Notes: generated by a model not told the origin, from the sequence alone. 64,000 nucleotides of DNA from Brevundimonas sp. (GCF_013823285.1 NZ_PNLV01000002.1:1-64000); one strand, 5' to 3'; counted from the first letter of the stretch, positions 27,816 to 37,807 are shown. Numbers and translations are program-made.

Positions 27816-29705
27816 ATGCTCCAGATCACCGACCTGACCTTCAACGCCTGGGGCCGCAAATTCCTTGAGGACGCCTCCGTCTCCCTGCCGCCCGGCGCAA
27901 AGGTCGGGCTGGTGGGCCGCAACGGCATCGGCAAATCGACCCTGTTCAAGCTGATCCTCGGCGAACTGGCCGCCGGCGGCGACGAGATCAGCCTGCCCAA
28001 AACCGCTCGCATCGGCTCGGTCGACCAGGAACACCCCGCCACCCCTGTCAGCGTGCTCGAGACCATCCTCGAGGCCGACGAGGAGCGCCACACCCTGCTG
28101 GGCCGCCTCGAGACCGCGGAGCCCGAGGAGATGGGCGAGATCTGGACTCGCTTGATCGAGATCGACGCGGACGCCGCCCCCGCCCGCGCCGCGGAAATCC
28201 TCGCCGGTCTCGGGTTCGATCACGAAAACCAGCAGCGCCCGATGTCGGAATTCTCCGGCGGCTGGCGCATGCGCGTGGCCCTCGCCGCCGCCCTGTTTGC
28301 CGAGCCGGACATGCTGCTGCTCGACGAACCGACCAACTATCTCGATCTGGAAGGCGCGCTGTGGCTGGAGGCGCGGCTGAAGAAATACCCGCACACCGCC
28401 CTCATCATCTCCCACGACCGCGAGATGCTGAACGAGGTCTGCACCCACATCCTGCACCTGGCGAACCACACCCTGACGCTCTACACGGGCAACTACGACC
28501 AGTTCGAACAGGCCCGCGCCGAAAAGGCCCGCCTGCAGATGTCGGCCAAGGCCAAGCAGGACGCCGAGCGCGCCCACCTCCAGGCCTTTGTCGACCGCTT
28601 CAAGGCCAAGGCCTCCAAGGCCGCCCAGGCCCAGTCGCGGATGAAGCGCCTGGCCAAGATGCAGCCGGTCGCCACCACCATCGAGGAGCGGGTCGCCCCC
28701 TTCATCCTGCCGTCGCCGCCGCGCCCCCTGGCGCCGCCGCTGATCCGGCTGGAGCGGGCCAATGTCGGCTATGAGCCGGGCAAGCCGATCCTGCGCAATC
28801 TCAATCTGCGCATGGATCTGGACGACCGCATCGGCCTGCTGGGCGTCAACGGCGCGGGCAAGTCGACCTTCGCCAAGATGATCGCCGGGGCGCTGAACGT
28901 CTCCGAAGGCGAGCTGCACCGCGACCGCAAGATGCGCGTCGGCTGGTTCCACCAGCACCAGATCGAGGCCATGGACCCGACCGACACGCCGCTGGAGATC
29001 ATCCGCCGCGCCATGCCCGACGCGCCCGAGAGCAGCCGCCGCTCCAAGCTGGCGCAATGGGGTCTGGGCTATGAGAAGCAGGAAACCACCGTCGCCAGCC
29101 TGTCGGGCGGCGAGCGCGCCCGCCTGCTGCTCAACCAGGTGGCGATGGATGCGCCGCACATCCTGATCCTCGACGAACCCACCAACCACCTCGACATCGA
29201 CAGCCGCCGGGCCCTGCTCGACGCGCTGAACGACTATTCCGGCGCCGTCATCCTGATCACCCACGATCGCTCGCTGATGGAGATGGTCGCCGACCGCCTG
29301 TGGCTGGCGGCCGACGGTACGGTCAAGCCGTGGGACGGCGACATGGACGACTACGCCAAATTCGTTCTGGACAGGGCCAGACAGTCCGCCGTCAAGCCGA
29401 GTCAGATCAAGAACGAGACTTCGGACGCCGCGCCATCCTCGAACAACAAGGGCAAAAGGAACGACAAGAAATCAGGCCCCTCCCCCTCAACCCTGCGCCA
29501 CGCGGTCAAGAAGGCCGAGGAGCGGATGAGCCAGCTGACCACTGATATCTCCCGTCTCGACGACGAGATGGCGAATGCCTCCGTGAGCAATCCCAAGGCG
29601 CTGGAAGGTCTGACCCGCGCCCGGGCGAAAGCGCAGGCGGACCTCGACGCCGCCGAGGCCGAATGGTTGCGGGCCGAAGAGGCGCTGGCTGAGGCGACCG
29701 CATGA
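27816..29705 (+). CDS. ABC-F family ATPase (Uup/EttA-like)
   Basis: A 629-residue soluble protein with two ABC domains and no membrane segments, acting on ribosomes or in DNA-related processes in known members. Domain 1: Walker [10 protein letters not shown] (about residue 34), signature [10 protein letters not shown], Walker [14 protein letters not shown] charged linker helix with [11 protein letters not shown] follows. Domain 2: Walker [10 protein letters not shown], signature [25 protein letters not shown]-terminal coiled coil (about 560-629) resembles Uup. The ATG at 27816 begins MLQITDLTF. It overlaps a DUF2164 gene by ATGA. Confidence 0.93.
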   Translation: MLQITDLTFNAWGRKFLEDASVSLPPGAKVGLVGRNGIGKSTLFKLILGELAAGGDEISLPKTARIGSVDQEHPATPVSVLETILEADEERHTLLGRLETAEPEEMGEIWTRLIEIDADAAPARAAEILAGLGFDHENQQRPMSEFSGGWRMRVALAAALFAEPDMLLLDEPTNYLDLEGALWLEARLKKYPHTALIISHDREMLNEVCTHILHLANHTLTLYTGNYDQFEQARAEKARLQMSAKAKQDAERAHLQAFVDRFKAKASKAAQAQSRMKRLAKMQPVATTIEERVAPFILPSPPRPLAPPLIRLERANVGYEPGKPILRNLNLRMDLDDRIGLLGVNGAGKSTFAKMIAGALNVSEGELHRDRKMRVGWFHQHQIEAMDPTDTPLEIIRRAMPDAPESSRRSKLAQWGLGYEKQETTVASLSGGERARLLLNQVAMDAPHILILDEPTNHLDIDSRRALLDALNDYSGAVILITHDRSLMEMVADRLWLAADGTVKPWDGDMDDYAKFVLDRARQSAVKPSQIKNETSDAAPSSNNKGKRNDKKSGPSPSTLRHAVKKAEERMSQLTTDISRLDDEMANASVSNPKALEGLTRARAKAQADLDAAEAEWLRAEEALAEATA

Positions 29706-29953
29706 AACCCGTGGACCTGTCTCGAGAAGCACGAAAGGCAGCGGCCGCGCGGCTGCAGACCTGGCTGAAGGATGAGCTGGATCACGAGATCGGCGGCCTT
29801 CAGGCCGAGAGCCTGCTGGACGAACTGGCTGCGGAACTCGGGCCGCTCTTCTACAATCGGGGCGTCGCTGACGCTCGCGCGGTGGTCGCCGCGCGGGCCG
29901 AGGACCTGGACGAAGCCCTTTACAGCCTGGAGCGTCAAACCAGTCTGCGTTAG
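29702..29953 (+). CDS. DUF2164 family protein
   Basis: An 83-residue helical protein matching the DUF2164 pattern: LSREARKAAAARLQTWLKDELDHEIGGLQAESLLDELAAELGPLFYNRGVADARAVV. The function of the family is unknown. Coupled to the ABC-F gene by a 4-nt overlap. Its stop codon overlaps by three bases the out-of-frame stop of the convergent I78-type gene. Confidence 0.85.
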   Translation: MKPVDLSREARKAAAARLQTWLKDELDHEIGGLQAESLLDELAAELGPLFYNRGVADARAVVAARAEDLDEALYSLERQTSLR

Positions 29954-30259
29954 CCGCAACTGACGTTCAATGACGCCGGTTTCCTGATCGAAGAACAGGT
30001 TGAGGCGGTCTTCCTGATAGTCATGCGTCACCGCGCAGGTCGTGCAGGCCATCCGGACATTGGAGTTCTGGGGAAAGGTCACGGCGCCGTGGTGCGACCC
30101 GATGAGCGAACGCGCGCCCTCGGCGTCGCAGCGCCAAGCCATGCCTGCCCCTTCATCAAATCCGGAGCCCGGCGTTTCGGGCGGGGAGTCGGTCTGCGGC
30201 GCGCACGCGGCGATCACCGCAACCGCGCCGGCCAAAACCGACGAAGACATCAGCCGCAT
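29950..30259 (-). pseudogene. I78-type inhibitor lipoprotein 3, C-terminal frameshift
   Basis: Third member of a tandem trio. It has a lipoprotein signal (VLAGAVAVIAAC), a conserved domain containing ARSLIGSHHG, MACTTCAVTHDYQEDRLNLFFDQETGVIE, and then a shift. Its paralogues end ...EVKCG-stop and ...EVRCG-stop. Here the DNA still contains TGC GGC TAA, but one base out of frame. The ORF instead runs on 183 codons antisense through the DUF2164 gene into abc-F (to 29402). Either a genuine recent frameshift or a sequencing error. The coordinates given end at the ancestral stop. Start ATG 30259 overlaps the upstream paralogue. Confidence 0.6.
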
Positions 30260-30552
30260 TTCACTTCCCTCACCACGCCCGACTGCTGATCATAAAGGAT
30301 ATTCAGGCGATCAGGGCGATAGTCCATGGTCACCGGGCAACTGGTGCAGGTGACCCGCCATGTGGCCCCGGCCGGCGCCGGGGGTATCTGACTGCGGTTC
30401 TGGCCGATCAGGTTCCGATACTCGCTGGCGCGGCACTGGTTCTCCACCGGCGGCGGCACGCCGGGGCCGCCTTCATGGGGCGGCAGGGCGGTGCAGGCGC
30501 CCAGGGTGGCGGCCCCCGCGAGGGTCAGGCTGGCGACAATGGCGGTCTTCAT
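30250..30552 (-). CDS. I78-type peptidase-inhibitor-like lipoprotein 2
   Basis: A 100-residue lipoprotein (lipobox LGAC in MKTAIVASLTLAGAATLGAC). The mature domain CRASEYRNLIGQNRSQIPPAP...TCTSCPVTMDYRPDRLNILYDQQSGVVREVKCG fits the I78 fold: Cys near the start, LIGQ, R-x-D-RLNI-x-x-D and terminal Cys-Gly. Family members may inhibit serine proteases, but activity is unproven here. The extra CTSC pair is shared by all three tandem copies. The ATG at 30552 was chosen by signal-peptide position. Confidence 0.8.
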   Translation of the reverse strand: MKTAIVASLTLAGAATLGACTALPPHEGGPGVPPPVENQCRASEYRNLIGQNRSQIPPAPAGATWRVTCTSCPVTMDYRPDRLNILYDQQSGVVREVKCG

Positions 30553-30568
30553 GGAATGGCCTTTCGGG

Positions 30569-30940
30569 TTAGCCGCAACGAACTTCTTCAACGATCCCGG
30601 TTTCCTGATCAAAGAAGATGTTCAGACGGTAAGGCGAATAATCCTCGGTTATCGGACAGGTGGTGCACGTCACTCGCCGGTTGATCACATCCACAGGAAC
30701 GGGAATCGCGGTGCGAGGTTGCCCGACGATGTTCTGCAACTCAGCCGCCCGGCAGAGGTCGCCGTCCATCTGCGGCATGCGTGTGCCGATAGGCTGGGTC
30801 GCCGCGGCGTAGTCAATCACCTCGCTCGCGGGCGTTGACGCGGCGGACGTCTGGATTGGAGCGACAGGGGGCGGGGCGGACGAACAGGACGCCGCCACAA
30901 GCGCCACTGCACCCATCCATGTCAGGCCGCCTTTTCCCAT
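30569..30940 (-). CDS. I78-type peptidase-inhibitor-like lipoprotein 1
   Basis: A 123-residue paralogue of the two following genes. Signal region MGKGGLTWMGAVALVAASC with a weak lipobox (AASC), then a Ser/Pro/Ala linker. The domain contains CRAAELQNIVGQPRTAIPVPVD and RVTCTTCPITEDYSPYRLNIFFDQETGIVEEVRCG. The track ORF starts far upstream in another gene. The ATG at 30940, after GGAGCAGGG, overlaps the holC 3' end by 19 bases. Likely co-transcribed with holC. Confidence 0.78.
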   Translation of the reverse strand: MGKGGLTWMGAVALVAASCSSAPPPVAPIQTSAASTPASEVIDYAAATQPIGTRMPQMDGDLCRAAELQNIVGQPRTAIPVPVDVINRRVTCTTCPITEDYSPYRLNIFFDQETGIVEEVRCG

Positions 30941-31386
30941 TTTCCCTGCTCCGTCTGCTTCCAGTAGGCCAGGTTCGCCCCGGCCTCTTTCAAGGTCTTC
31001 CAACGCCCCCGCGCATGCTGGAGCGATTCCTCGTCCCGCCCGTCGAAGATGATGAAACACCGCTCGAACGGTTCGGATGCATCCATGTCTGAGCGGTCGA
31101 CGATGAACAGGGCCTGAGCGCCGTTGCCGTTCGCCGCATCGGAAGTCAGCAGGATGGGCTGGCGATCGGCGTGAGGATGGTCGGCGCGGCCGTGGGCGAG
31201 GAAAGCGTCTTCCCGCCACGCCCACAGCCGCTCGTCCAGAGTCTCCATCAGGCCGGGATCGCTCACGCGGACCAGCGCCCGCCAGCCCCTCTGCAGGGTC
31301 CGGTCCAGCAGTTCCGGCAGCACCTGATCGAGCGTCGAGCGCTCCAGGTGATAGAACCAGATTTCGCCGGACCCCGCCTCGCTCAC
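30922..31386 (-). CDS. holC: DNA polymerase III chi subunit
   Basis: A 154-residue clamp-loader accessory subunit that links the replisome to SSB. Recognisable layout: IWFYHLERSTLDQVLPELLDRTLQRGWRALV, LDERLWAWREDAFLAHGRAD, QPILLTSDAANGNGAQALFIVD, and FERCFIIFDGRDEESLQHARGRWK. It sits directly downstream of pepA (stop and start adjacent), a pairing common in proteobacteria. Confidence 0.93.
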   Translation of the reverse strand: MSEAGSGEIWFYHLERSTLDQVLPELLDRTLQRGWRALVRVSDPGLMETLDERLWAWREDAFLAHGRADHPHADRQPILLTSDAANGNGAQALFIVDRSDMDASEPFERCFIIFDGRDEESLQHARGRWKTLKEAGANLAYWKQTEQGKWEKAA

Positions 31387-31387
31387 G

Positions 31388-32863
31388 TCAGGATTCGTAT
31401 GAATCCGCGACCATGCGGTCCAGCAGGCGCACGCCGAAGCCGACTCCGCCGTCCGGCACCATCGGGTTCTTGGAGTCCTTCACCCAGGCGGTGGGCGCGA
31501 TATCGATGTGAGCCCAGGGCGTCTTGTTGACGTGGCGCTGCAGGTACAGGGCCGCCGTGATCGAGCCGCCAGCGCGGCCGTTGCCCACATTGCGCATGTC
31601 AGCGATCTGGCTGTCCACGTGGCGGTCGTAACGGTCCGGCAGCGGCATGCGCCACACCGGCTCGTCCACCTTGGGGCTGGCGGCGAGGATGGCGTCGGCG
31701 ACCGCGTCGTCGTTGGCGAAGACACCCGCATATTCGTTGCCCAAAGCCACGATCATGGCCCCGGTCAGGGTGGCCAGATCGATCATGAACTTCGGCTTGA
31801 ACGTCTCCTGCACGTACCAGAGGCAGTCACCCAGCACGAGGCGACCCTCGGCGTCGGTGTTGATCACCTCCACCGTCTGTCCCGACAGGGACTTGACCAC
31901 ATCGCCGGGGCGCTGGGCCTTGCCATCGGGCATGTTTTCAACGAGCCCGATGACGCCGATGACATTGGCCTTGGCCTTGCGTCCGGCCAGCGCCTGCATC
32001 AGGCCCGCCACCGCGGCGGCGCCGCCCATGTCCCACTTCATCTCCTCCATGCCGTCAGCGGGCTTGAGCGAGATGCCGCCGGTGTCGAAACAGACGCCCT
32101 TGCCGATAAAGGCCAGCGGTTGGTCGCCCGGCTTGCCGCCATTCCACTTCATGATGGCCACGTGGCTTTCGCGCTCGCTGCCCTCACCCACGGCCAGAAG
32201 GGTGCGCATGCCGATCTTTTCCAGCTCGGCTTCGCCCAGGATCTCGACCTCGAGACCCAGCTTCTCCAGGTCCTTGACCCGGCGCGCGAACTCGGCGGGA
32301 TAGAGGACATTCGCCGGCTCGCTGACCAGATCGCGGGCGAAAATGACGCCGTCGGCCACCGCCGACAGGGGCTGGAATGCGGCTTTGGCCGCCTTGGGAT
32401 CGGCGGCGACCACGCGAACCGTCTGGATGGACGGAATCTTCTCGGGCTTCAGGGTTGTGCGATACTTGTCGAACCGATAGGCGCCCAGCACGACGCCGAA
32501 GGCTGCGCGCGCGGCCTGTTCTGCGGACAGATGCTTCAGGTCCAGCGTCAGGGCTTCGGCGCCTGACATCTTCACGGCGCTATAGGCTTGGGCGGCGGCC
32601 TTCTCGATGGCTTGGTCGTCCAGCTTGGCCTTGTCGCCCGCTCCCACCAGCAGCACCTGTTCAGCGTCCACGCCGGTGGGCGCGGCGACGGCCAGGTGGC
32701 TGAGCGCGCCGCCCGTGAAGCGGCTGGCCTTCATGGCGCGGGTCAGGGCGCCCGAGGCGGCGGCGTCGTATCCCGCCGTCTCGCCCGAGAAGACGCGGCC
32801 CTCGTGCACGAGAAGCGCGAGGATCTCGGCGACGCCGGCGTCGGCGACGAATTCTACTTTCAT
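31388..32863 (-). CDS. pepA: Leucyl aminopeptidase (M17)
   Basis: A 491-residue cytosolic metallopeptidase, usually hexameric and with two metal ions. Catalytic core: GKGVCFDTGGISLKPADGMEEMKWDMGGA (metal-binding Lys/Asp) and the signature NTDAEGRLVLGDCLWY. The N-terminal macro-like domain is complete. The ATG at 32863 starts MKVEFVADAG. Divergent from lptF across 137 bp, so promoters of pepA-holC and of the lpt cluster share that gap. Confidence 0.97.
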   Translation of the reverse strand: MKVEFVADAGVAEILALLVHEGRVFSGETAGYDAAASGALTRAMKASRFTGGALSHLAVAAPTGVDAEQVLLVGAGDKAKLDDQAIEKAAAQAYSAVKMSGAEALTLDLKHLSAEQAARAAFGVVLGAYRFDKYRTTLKPEKIPSIQTVRVVAADPKAAKAAFQPLSAVADGVIFARDLVSEPANVLYPAEFARRVKDLEKLGLEVEILGEAELEKIGMRTLLAVGEGSERESHVAIMKWNGGKPGDQPLAFIGKGVCFDTGGISLKPADGMEEMKWDMGGAAAVAGLMQALAGRKAKANVIGVIGLVENMPDGKAQRPGDVVKSLSGQTVEVINTDAEGRLVLGDCLWYVQETFKPKFMIDLATLTGAMIVALGNEYAGVFANDDAVADAILAASPKVDEPVWRMPLPDRYDRHVDSQIADMRNVGNGRAGGSITAALYLQRHVNKTPWAHIDIAPTAWVKDSKNPMVPDGGVGFGVRLLDRMVADSYES

Positions 32864-33000
32864 GGAAACGAACTCCTGGCCGGGTTCCAGTCCCGGTCTT
32901 GGGATAAGCGAACACGCACCGGCTGAGCTTCCCGGCGCGCAAGGATGATGTATTACATGCCCCCCAAACCGCCGGGCCGCAACCGGCGCCGACGCCGCAA

Positions 33001-34146
33001 ATGAACCTTATCAGCCGCTACCTCTTCCGTCAGATCGCCCTGCCCGTCGCGGCGGCGTGCGGGGCACTGTGTGGAATCGGCGTGCTGAGCCAGAGCCTCA
33101 ACCAGCTCGAAGTGATCGTGGAACGGGGCCAGAGCGCGTGGATCATGCTCAAGCTGACCGCCCTGGCCACGCCCCAACTCCTGGCCGTCATCCTGCCCAT
33201 CGGCGTGCTGGTAGGGGGGCTGATGGCCCTCACCCGTCTCCAAAGAGAACAGGAGTTGACCGCCTGTTTCGCTGGCGGGGTGACGCGCTGGCGCGTGGTC
33301 GCACCCGGCATGAGGCTGGCGGTCCTCGTCACCCTGCTCAGCATGTTCGTGTCCCTCTACATCCAGCCCGCCGCCCAACGCGAGGCGCGCGAGACGGCGT
33401 TCGCCATACGCACCGACCTGGCGTCGCTGCTGGTCCAGGAGGGACAGTTCGTTCAGGCGGGCGGCGGATTGACGGTCTACGTCCAGCAAATCGAGCAGAG
33501 CGGCCTGATCCGGAATCTGTTCGTCCACATCCAGGATGGAGACAAGGTCACCACCTGGGACGCCACGACCGCTCGATTCACCCGTATAGACGGTGCGCCG
33601 GCGCTGCTGATGGGGCCTGGTTCGATGCAGCAGTTCTCTGATCGAGGGGTCCTGAATTTTCTCTCTTTCGATGAATACGCCTTCGATCTGACGCCCTTCA
33701 CGGGAACCGAAGAGGTCATCGCCTTCCGGGAATCGGATCTGTGGCTGGCGGAGCTGATGCGCCCCAGCGCCGACATGCTGGAGCGGACGGGCAGCCGGGA
33801 GGAGCTTCTGGCCGAAGCGCACGCACGCATCACCTCCCCCCTGTACGCCCTTACAGCCATGGCTCTGGCCCTCGCCGCCGTACTTGGCGGGCAGTTCCGG
33901 CGCACGGGTTATGGAGGGCGCGTTGCGGCGGCTGCAGCGGCCTTCCTCGTCGCGCGCGTCGCCGGATACGGCGTGGTCGCCGCCAGCGCCTGGAATGTGT
34001 GGCTGGCGCCCCTGCAGTATCTGATACCTCTGGGCGTCACAGTCCTGGCGCTGCGCATGGTGTTTCGTCAGTCCAGCCCAGTCGCCAATGTTCGGCGGGC
34101 CCTGGGGGCCCTGCCGCGTCCTCGCCCCGCTGGAGCCGCGTCATGA
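33001..34146 (+). CDS. lptF: LPS export ABC transporter permease LptF
   Basis: A 381-residue YjgP/YjgQ-family inner-membrane protein. It pairs with LptG and LptB to extract LPS from the inner membrane. Start MNLISRYLFRQIALPVAAA. Transmembrane helices 1-3 lie before residue 130, a periplasmic beta-jellyroll spans about residues 130-270, and three helices lie at the end (YALTAMALALAAVLGG onwards). No ribosome-binding site is obvious before the ATG. Stop overlaps lptG (ATGA). Confidence 0.93.
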   Translation: MNLISRYLFRQIALPVAAACGALCGIGVLSQSLNQLEVIVERGQSAWIMLKLTALATPQLLAVILPIGVLVGGLMALTRLQREQELTACFAGGVTRWRVVAPGMRLAVLVTLLSMFVSLYIQPAAQREARETAFAIRTDLASLLVQEGQFVQAGGGLTVYVQQIEQSGLIRNLFVHIQDGDKVTTWDATTARFTRIDGAPALLMGPGSMQQFSDRGVLNFLSFDEYAFDLTPFTGTEEVIAFRESDLWLAELMRPSADMLERTGSREELLAEAHARITSPLYALTAMALALAAVLGGQFRRTGYGGRVAAAAAAFLVARVAGYGVVAASAWNVWLAPLQYLIPLGVTVLALRMVFRQSSPVANVRRALGALPRPRPAGAAS

Positions 34147-35249
34147 CCGGCGGCTACACCTTCACCCGCATCGAGCGCTATGTCCTGTTCCAGGTCCTGA
34201 AGGCCCTGGGCGTTTCGCTTGCGGTGATCGCGGGCCTCGTCCTGTTAATCGATTTCGTTGAGGTGTCCCGCTCCGTCGGTCGTTACGCCGATCTGGGCGC
34301 CGCGCGCCTGTTCGGCCTGACCATGATGAAGTCTCCGGCGGTGATCCTTCAACTTCTGCCTTTCGTGTTCCTGTTCGGCACTCTGGCCGCCTTCGTGGGC
34401 CTGAATCGCCGCAGTGAACTGGTGGCCATGCGCGCCGCAGGCGTTTCAGCCTGGAGATTCGTGTTTCCCGCGGGCGTGGCGGCGCTCATTATCGGGGTGA
34501 CCACTGTGACGATCCTTCATCCCCTGGCCGCGTCTCTGGACGGGAGTTACGAGCGTGAACGCGCCAGAATCCGGGGCGGGACAGGAGGCGCGGAGCAATC
34601 CGCCATCTGGTTGCGGGAAGGCGACGACAACCGACAGATCGTCATACGGGCCGACAGTCGAAATCGCGCGACGGGCCGGCTGAACGACGTGTCCTTCTTC
34701 ATCTACACTGTGGGGCAGGACGGGGCCCGGAGCTTCTCGGAACGGATCGACGCCGCCACGGCCACCCTGTCGTCGGGCAGTTGGCGGCTGACCGATGCAC
34801 GGGGCGCCTCTGTGGGTCAGCAGGCGCGGCCCTACGCCTCCCTGGACCTGCCCTCGAGCATTGCGGATGACGACGCCTTCAACCAGTTCGCCGACCCGGA
34901 CTCCACACCCTTCTGGTCGCTTCCGCCCCAGATCGCGCGAATTGAGGCTGCAGGGTTCTCGGCCACCGAACACCGCCTGAAGTTCCAGCAGTTGCTGGCC
35001 ACGCCCCTGATGTTAGCCGCCATGTCGATCCTGGCGGCGGCCTTCTCACTGCGGTTGATGCGGCTCGGCGATCTGGCCCGCATGAGCGCCGCGGCGGTGA
35101 TCCTCGGTTTCGCCTTCTTTTTCATCAATCAGTTCACGGCGGCTCTGGGCGCGGCCGAGGCGATTCCGCCTTTTCTCGCCGCCTGGCTCCCGCCCATACT
35201 GACGGCCCTGTCCGCCTTCACCTTGCTCTTCTATACCGAAGACGGGTAA
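34143..35249 (+). CDS. lptG: LPS export ABC transporter permease LptG
   Basis: A 368-residue partner of LptF. Start MTGGYTFTRIERYVLFQVLKALG, helices around LAVIAGLVLLIDFVE and PAVILQLLPFVFLFGTLAAFVGL, periplasmic beta-rich domain, and C-terminal helices LATPLMLAAMSILAAAFSLRL and ILGFAFFFINQFTAALG. The track ORF is extended upstream through lptF in another frame. The ATG at 34143 is coupled to lptF. Confidence 0.93.
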   Translation: MTGGYTFTRIERYVLFQVLKALGVSLAVIAGLVLLIDFVEVSRSVGRYADLGAARLFGLTMMKSPAVILQLLPFVFLFGTLAAFVGLNRRSELVAMRAAGVSAWRFVFPAGVAALIIGVTTVTILHPLAASLDGSYERERARIRGGTGGAEQSAIWLREGDDNRQIVIRADSRNRATGRLNDVSFFIYTVGQDGARSFSERIDAATATLSSGSWRLTDARGASVGQQARPYASLDLPSSIADDDAFNQFADPDSTPFWSLPPQIARIEAAGFSATEHRLKFQQLLATPLMLAAMSILAAAFSLRLMRLGDLARMSAAAVILGFAFFFINQFTAALGAAEAIPPFLAAWLPPILTALSAFTLLFYTEDG

Positions 35250-35342
35250 CCGGACGACGGAACCGGAAAGCCGCGTCGTTTCGGCCGGGAGCAAGACTTG
35301 GTAAGCATGCCGCATGCTTGGCGTTTGAACAGCGGATCGACC

Positions 35343-37715
35343 ATGCGTCGACGCCTGCTCACAGGTGCGGCTGTCGTGCTGCTCGGACCCGGCGCCGCCC
35401 TGGCCCAGCAACCGCCATCCGACCGCCTTCCTGACGGCGCCCTCTACATCGAGGCGGAGGACGTCATTCGCGACGGCGACACCGGCGAGGTAGCGGCGCG
35501 GGGCGGAAATGAGCGCGTCCTGGCCCGGTTCGAAGGCCGCAATCTTCGCGGCCGGGAGGTCACCTACAATCTCAACACCGGCGTCGCGACGGCGTTGGGC
35601 GATGTCGAACTGATCGACGTCGACGGCACGGTGGTGACCGCCGATCTGCTGGAGATGAACGAGAATTTGCAGACCGGGGTGGCGGTGAATCTGGCTGTGC
35701 GCAGTGTCGACGGCAGCCACCTGATGGCTGCCACGGCCGTCCGGCGATCGCAGGCCGTCAACGAGCTGAATTACGCTCTGTTCACCCCCTGCCCCATCTG
35801 CGACGACGACGGCCGCCGCAAGGAGCCGACCTGGTCCATCCAGGCGCAGAAGGTGGTGCAGGACGAGAGCCTGCGCGCCATTCTGTACCAGAACGCCCTG
35901 TTCCGCGTAGGCGGTGTGCCGGTGCTGTGGCTGCCCTTCTTCGCGCATCCAGACCCGACGGTGGAGCGGGCCTCGGGCTTTCTGGTCCCCCGCATCGAGT
36001 ACGACGAGGCGCGGGGGCTTTCCTACGAGCAACCTTACCTGATCGTCGTGTCGCCGTCGGAGGACTGGGTCATCAGCCCCCAGTTCAACACCGAGGTGAA
36101 TCCGTTCCTGAACCTGCAGTGGCGCCGACATTTCGGCGACGGGATTGTCGAGGCCCGGGCAGGCTACACATATGCGGACATTCCCGGGGTCGAGGATCAG
36201 GACCATCGCGGCTATCTGCTGGCCCATGGAGCCTTCAATCCGGACGGGCCATGGCGCTGGGGTTTCACCGCAGAGCGTGCGTCAGACAAGACGCTGTTCG
36301 ACCGCTACGGAACGGAAGACCCCTACCAGGACAACGGCCTCTATTACGGTGACCGCCGCCGCCTGATCTCGCAGCTCTACGCCGAACACCAGACGGAACG
36401 ATCCTACCTGTCAGCGGCAGCCTTCACCATTCAGAGTCTGCGTGTCCTGGAGGTCGATCGGGCTAACCCGGCCAACAACGTCTTCGAACGCGACGGCGTC
36501 ACTCCGGTCGCGGCCCCCGTGATCGAGGCCATGTGGGAGCCGCGTCAGGGCATCCTGGGCGGACGGCTTCGCCTGAGCGGGAACGCAGCGGTGCTGATTC
36601 GCGAAAACTATGTGGGTGCGCCTGTCCTGGCGCCGGATCAGGTTCCCTCAGCTGATCCTTCCGACCCGGATTTCTCCGGCTATCCGGGCGTGGACAGCGC
36701 GCGGATTGTGCTGAGCGCGGACTGGCGTCGCGTATTGACGTCTCCCATCGGACTGAGATGGGAGCCTTTCGTGAATCTGCGCGGCGACGCCTATGCGGTG
36801 GACGATCTGCCCTCAACCGGCGATGACGCTGTGACGACGACACGGGTCAGAGCCACCGCAGGTCTCGATGTCAGCTATCCGCTGATCCGAAGGTTCGAAA
36901 ACGGAGCGGATCTGGTTCTGGAGCCGCTGGCCCAGATTTCGATCTCCAATCGCGCCGACCTCGATCCCCGCCTGCCCAACGAGGACAGTCAGGTGACGGA
37001 TCTGGATGAGACCTCCCTGTTCGCTATCGACCGTTTCACCGGCCACGATCTCTATGAAGGCGGGCTGCGCCTTGTGGCGGGCGGCCGAGCCAGTCTGCGC
37101 TGGGACAATGATCGTTCGGCCAGCATCTTCCTCGGACGGGGCTGGCGGGACGAACGGGAGGATCGTTACCTGGTGCCCACCGGCGACGGAACCGGAAGCC
37201 TCTTCGACCCCTCGGGTCTGGCGGATCGGGCCTCGGACTGGGTCGTCTCTGCGACGTTCTCGCCCGGATCTCAGATCCGGGGCTGGGCCCACGCCCAGAT
37301 CGACGACGGCGGCGAGGTGCGCCGGGCGGAAATCATGGTGGACGGTTCATGGGGCGCGCGGAACCTGGCCACGGTCAGCTATATCGTCGACCGTTCAAAC
37401 CCCGTCGATGTCGATCCCACCCTCCCCCTGGCCACCCGAACCTACCGGAACTACGAGTTCGTTCAGTTCAGCGGCCAGCAGTTCGTCAGCGGCAACTGGG
37501 GTGTGGCCAGCCGCGGCATCATGGATCTTCAGGAGGACCGGTTCACCCGGGGCGAAGTCGGTCTCCTGTTCGAGGATGACTGCATCCGCTTCGAGATCGG
37601 ATACCGCCGGGACAACACGCGTGTTGACCCATCCGGACCCCGCACCGGGGCCTATGTGCGCCTAACCCTCGCCACATTGGGCGGTACAGGTTATCAACGC
37701 GATGACATGTGGTGA
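35343..37715 (+). CDS. lptD: LPS-assembly outer-membrane protein LptD
   Basis: A 790-residue outer-membrane beta-barrel with an N-terminal periplasmic OstA-like jellyroll. It inserts LPS into the outer leaflet together with LptE. Signal peptide MRRRLLTGAAVVLLGPGAALAQ, OstA strands (ALYIEAEDVIRDGDTGEVAARGG; VTYNLNTGVATALGDVELIDV), and a CPIC motif near residue 150 as in alphaproteobacterial LptD. The barrel ends with aromatic strands such as FEIGYRRDN and VRLTLATLGGTGYQ. The ATG at 35343 was chosen for its signal peptide. Confidence 0.94.
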   Translation: MRRRLLTGAAVVLLGPGAALAQQPPSDRLPDGALYIEAEDVIRDGDTGEVAARGGNERVLARFEGRNLRGREVTYNLNTGVATALGDVELIDVDGTVVTADLLEMNENLQTGVAVNLAVRSVDGSHLMAATAVRRSQAVNELNYALFTPCPICDDDGRRKEPTWSIQAQKVVQDESLRAILYQNALFRVGGVPVLWLPFFAHPDPTVERASGFLVPRIEYDEARGLSYEQPYLIVVSPSEDWVISPQFNTEVNPFLNLQWRRHFGDGIVEARAGYTYADIPGVEDQDHRGYLLAHGAFNPDGPWRWGFTAERASDKTLFDRYGTEDPYQDNGLYYGDRRRLISQLYAEHQTERSYLSAAAFTIQSLRVLEVDRANPANNVFERDGVTPVAAPVIEAMWEPRQGILGGRLRLSGNAAVLIRENYVGAPVLAPDQVPSADPSDPDFSGYPGVDSARIVLSADWRRVLTSPIGLRWEPFVNLRGDAYAVDDLPSTGDDAVTTTRVRATAGLDVSYPLIRRFENGADLVLEPLAQISISNRADLDPRLPNEDSQVTDLDETSLFAIDRFTGHDLYEGGLRLVAGGRASLRWDNDRSASIFLGRGWRDEREDRYLVPTGDGTGSLFDPSGLADRASDWVVSATFSPGSQIRGWAHAQIDDGGEVRRAEIMVDGSWGARNLATVSYIVDRSNPVDVDPTLPLATRTYRNYEFVQFSGQQFVSGNWGVASRGIMDLQEDRFTRGEVGLLFEDDCIRFEIGYRRDNTRVDPSGPRTGAYVRLTLATLGGTGYQRDDMW

Positions 37716-37807
37716 TCGGACGTCCGTCCGAACCATGATATGGGCGCCATTCATCGGTACGCTCCGCCGAAATGAGCGCTGAGCGGATCCAGGGACAAAG
37801 ACGAAAC

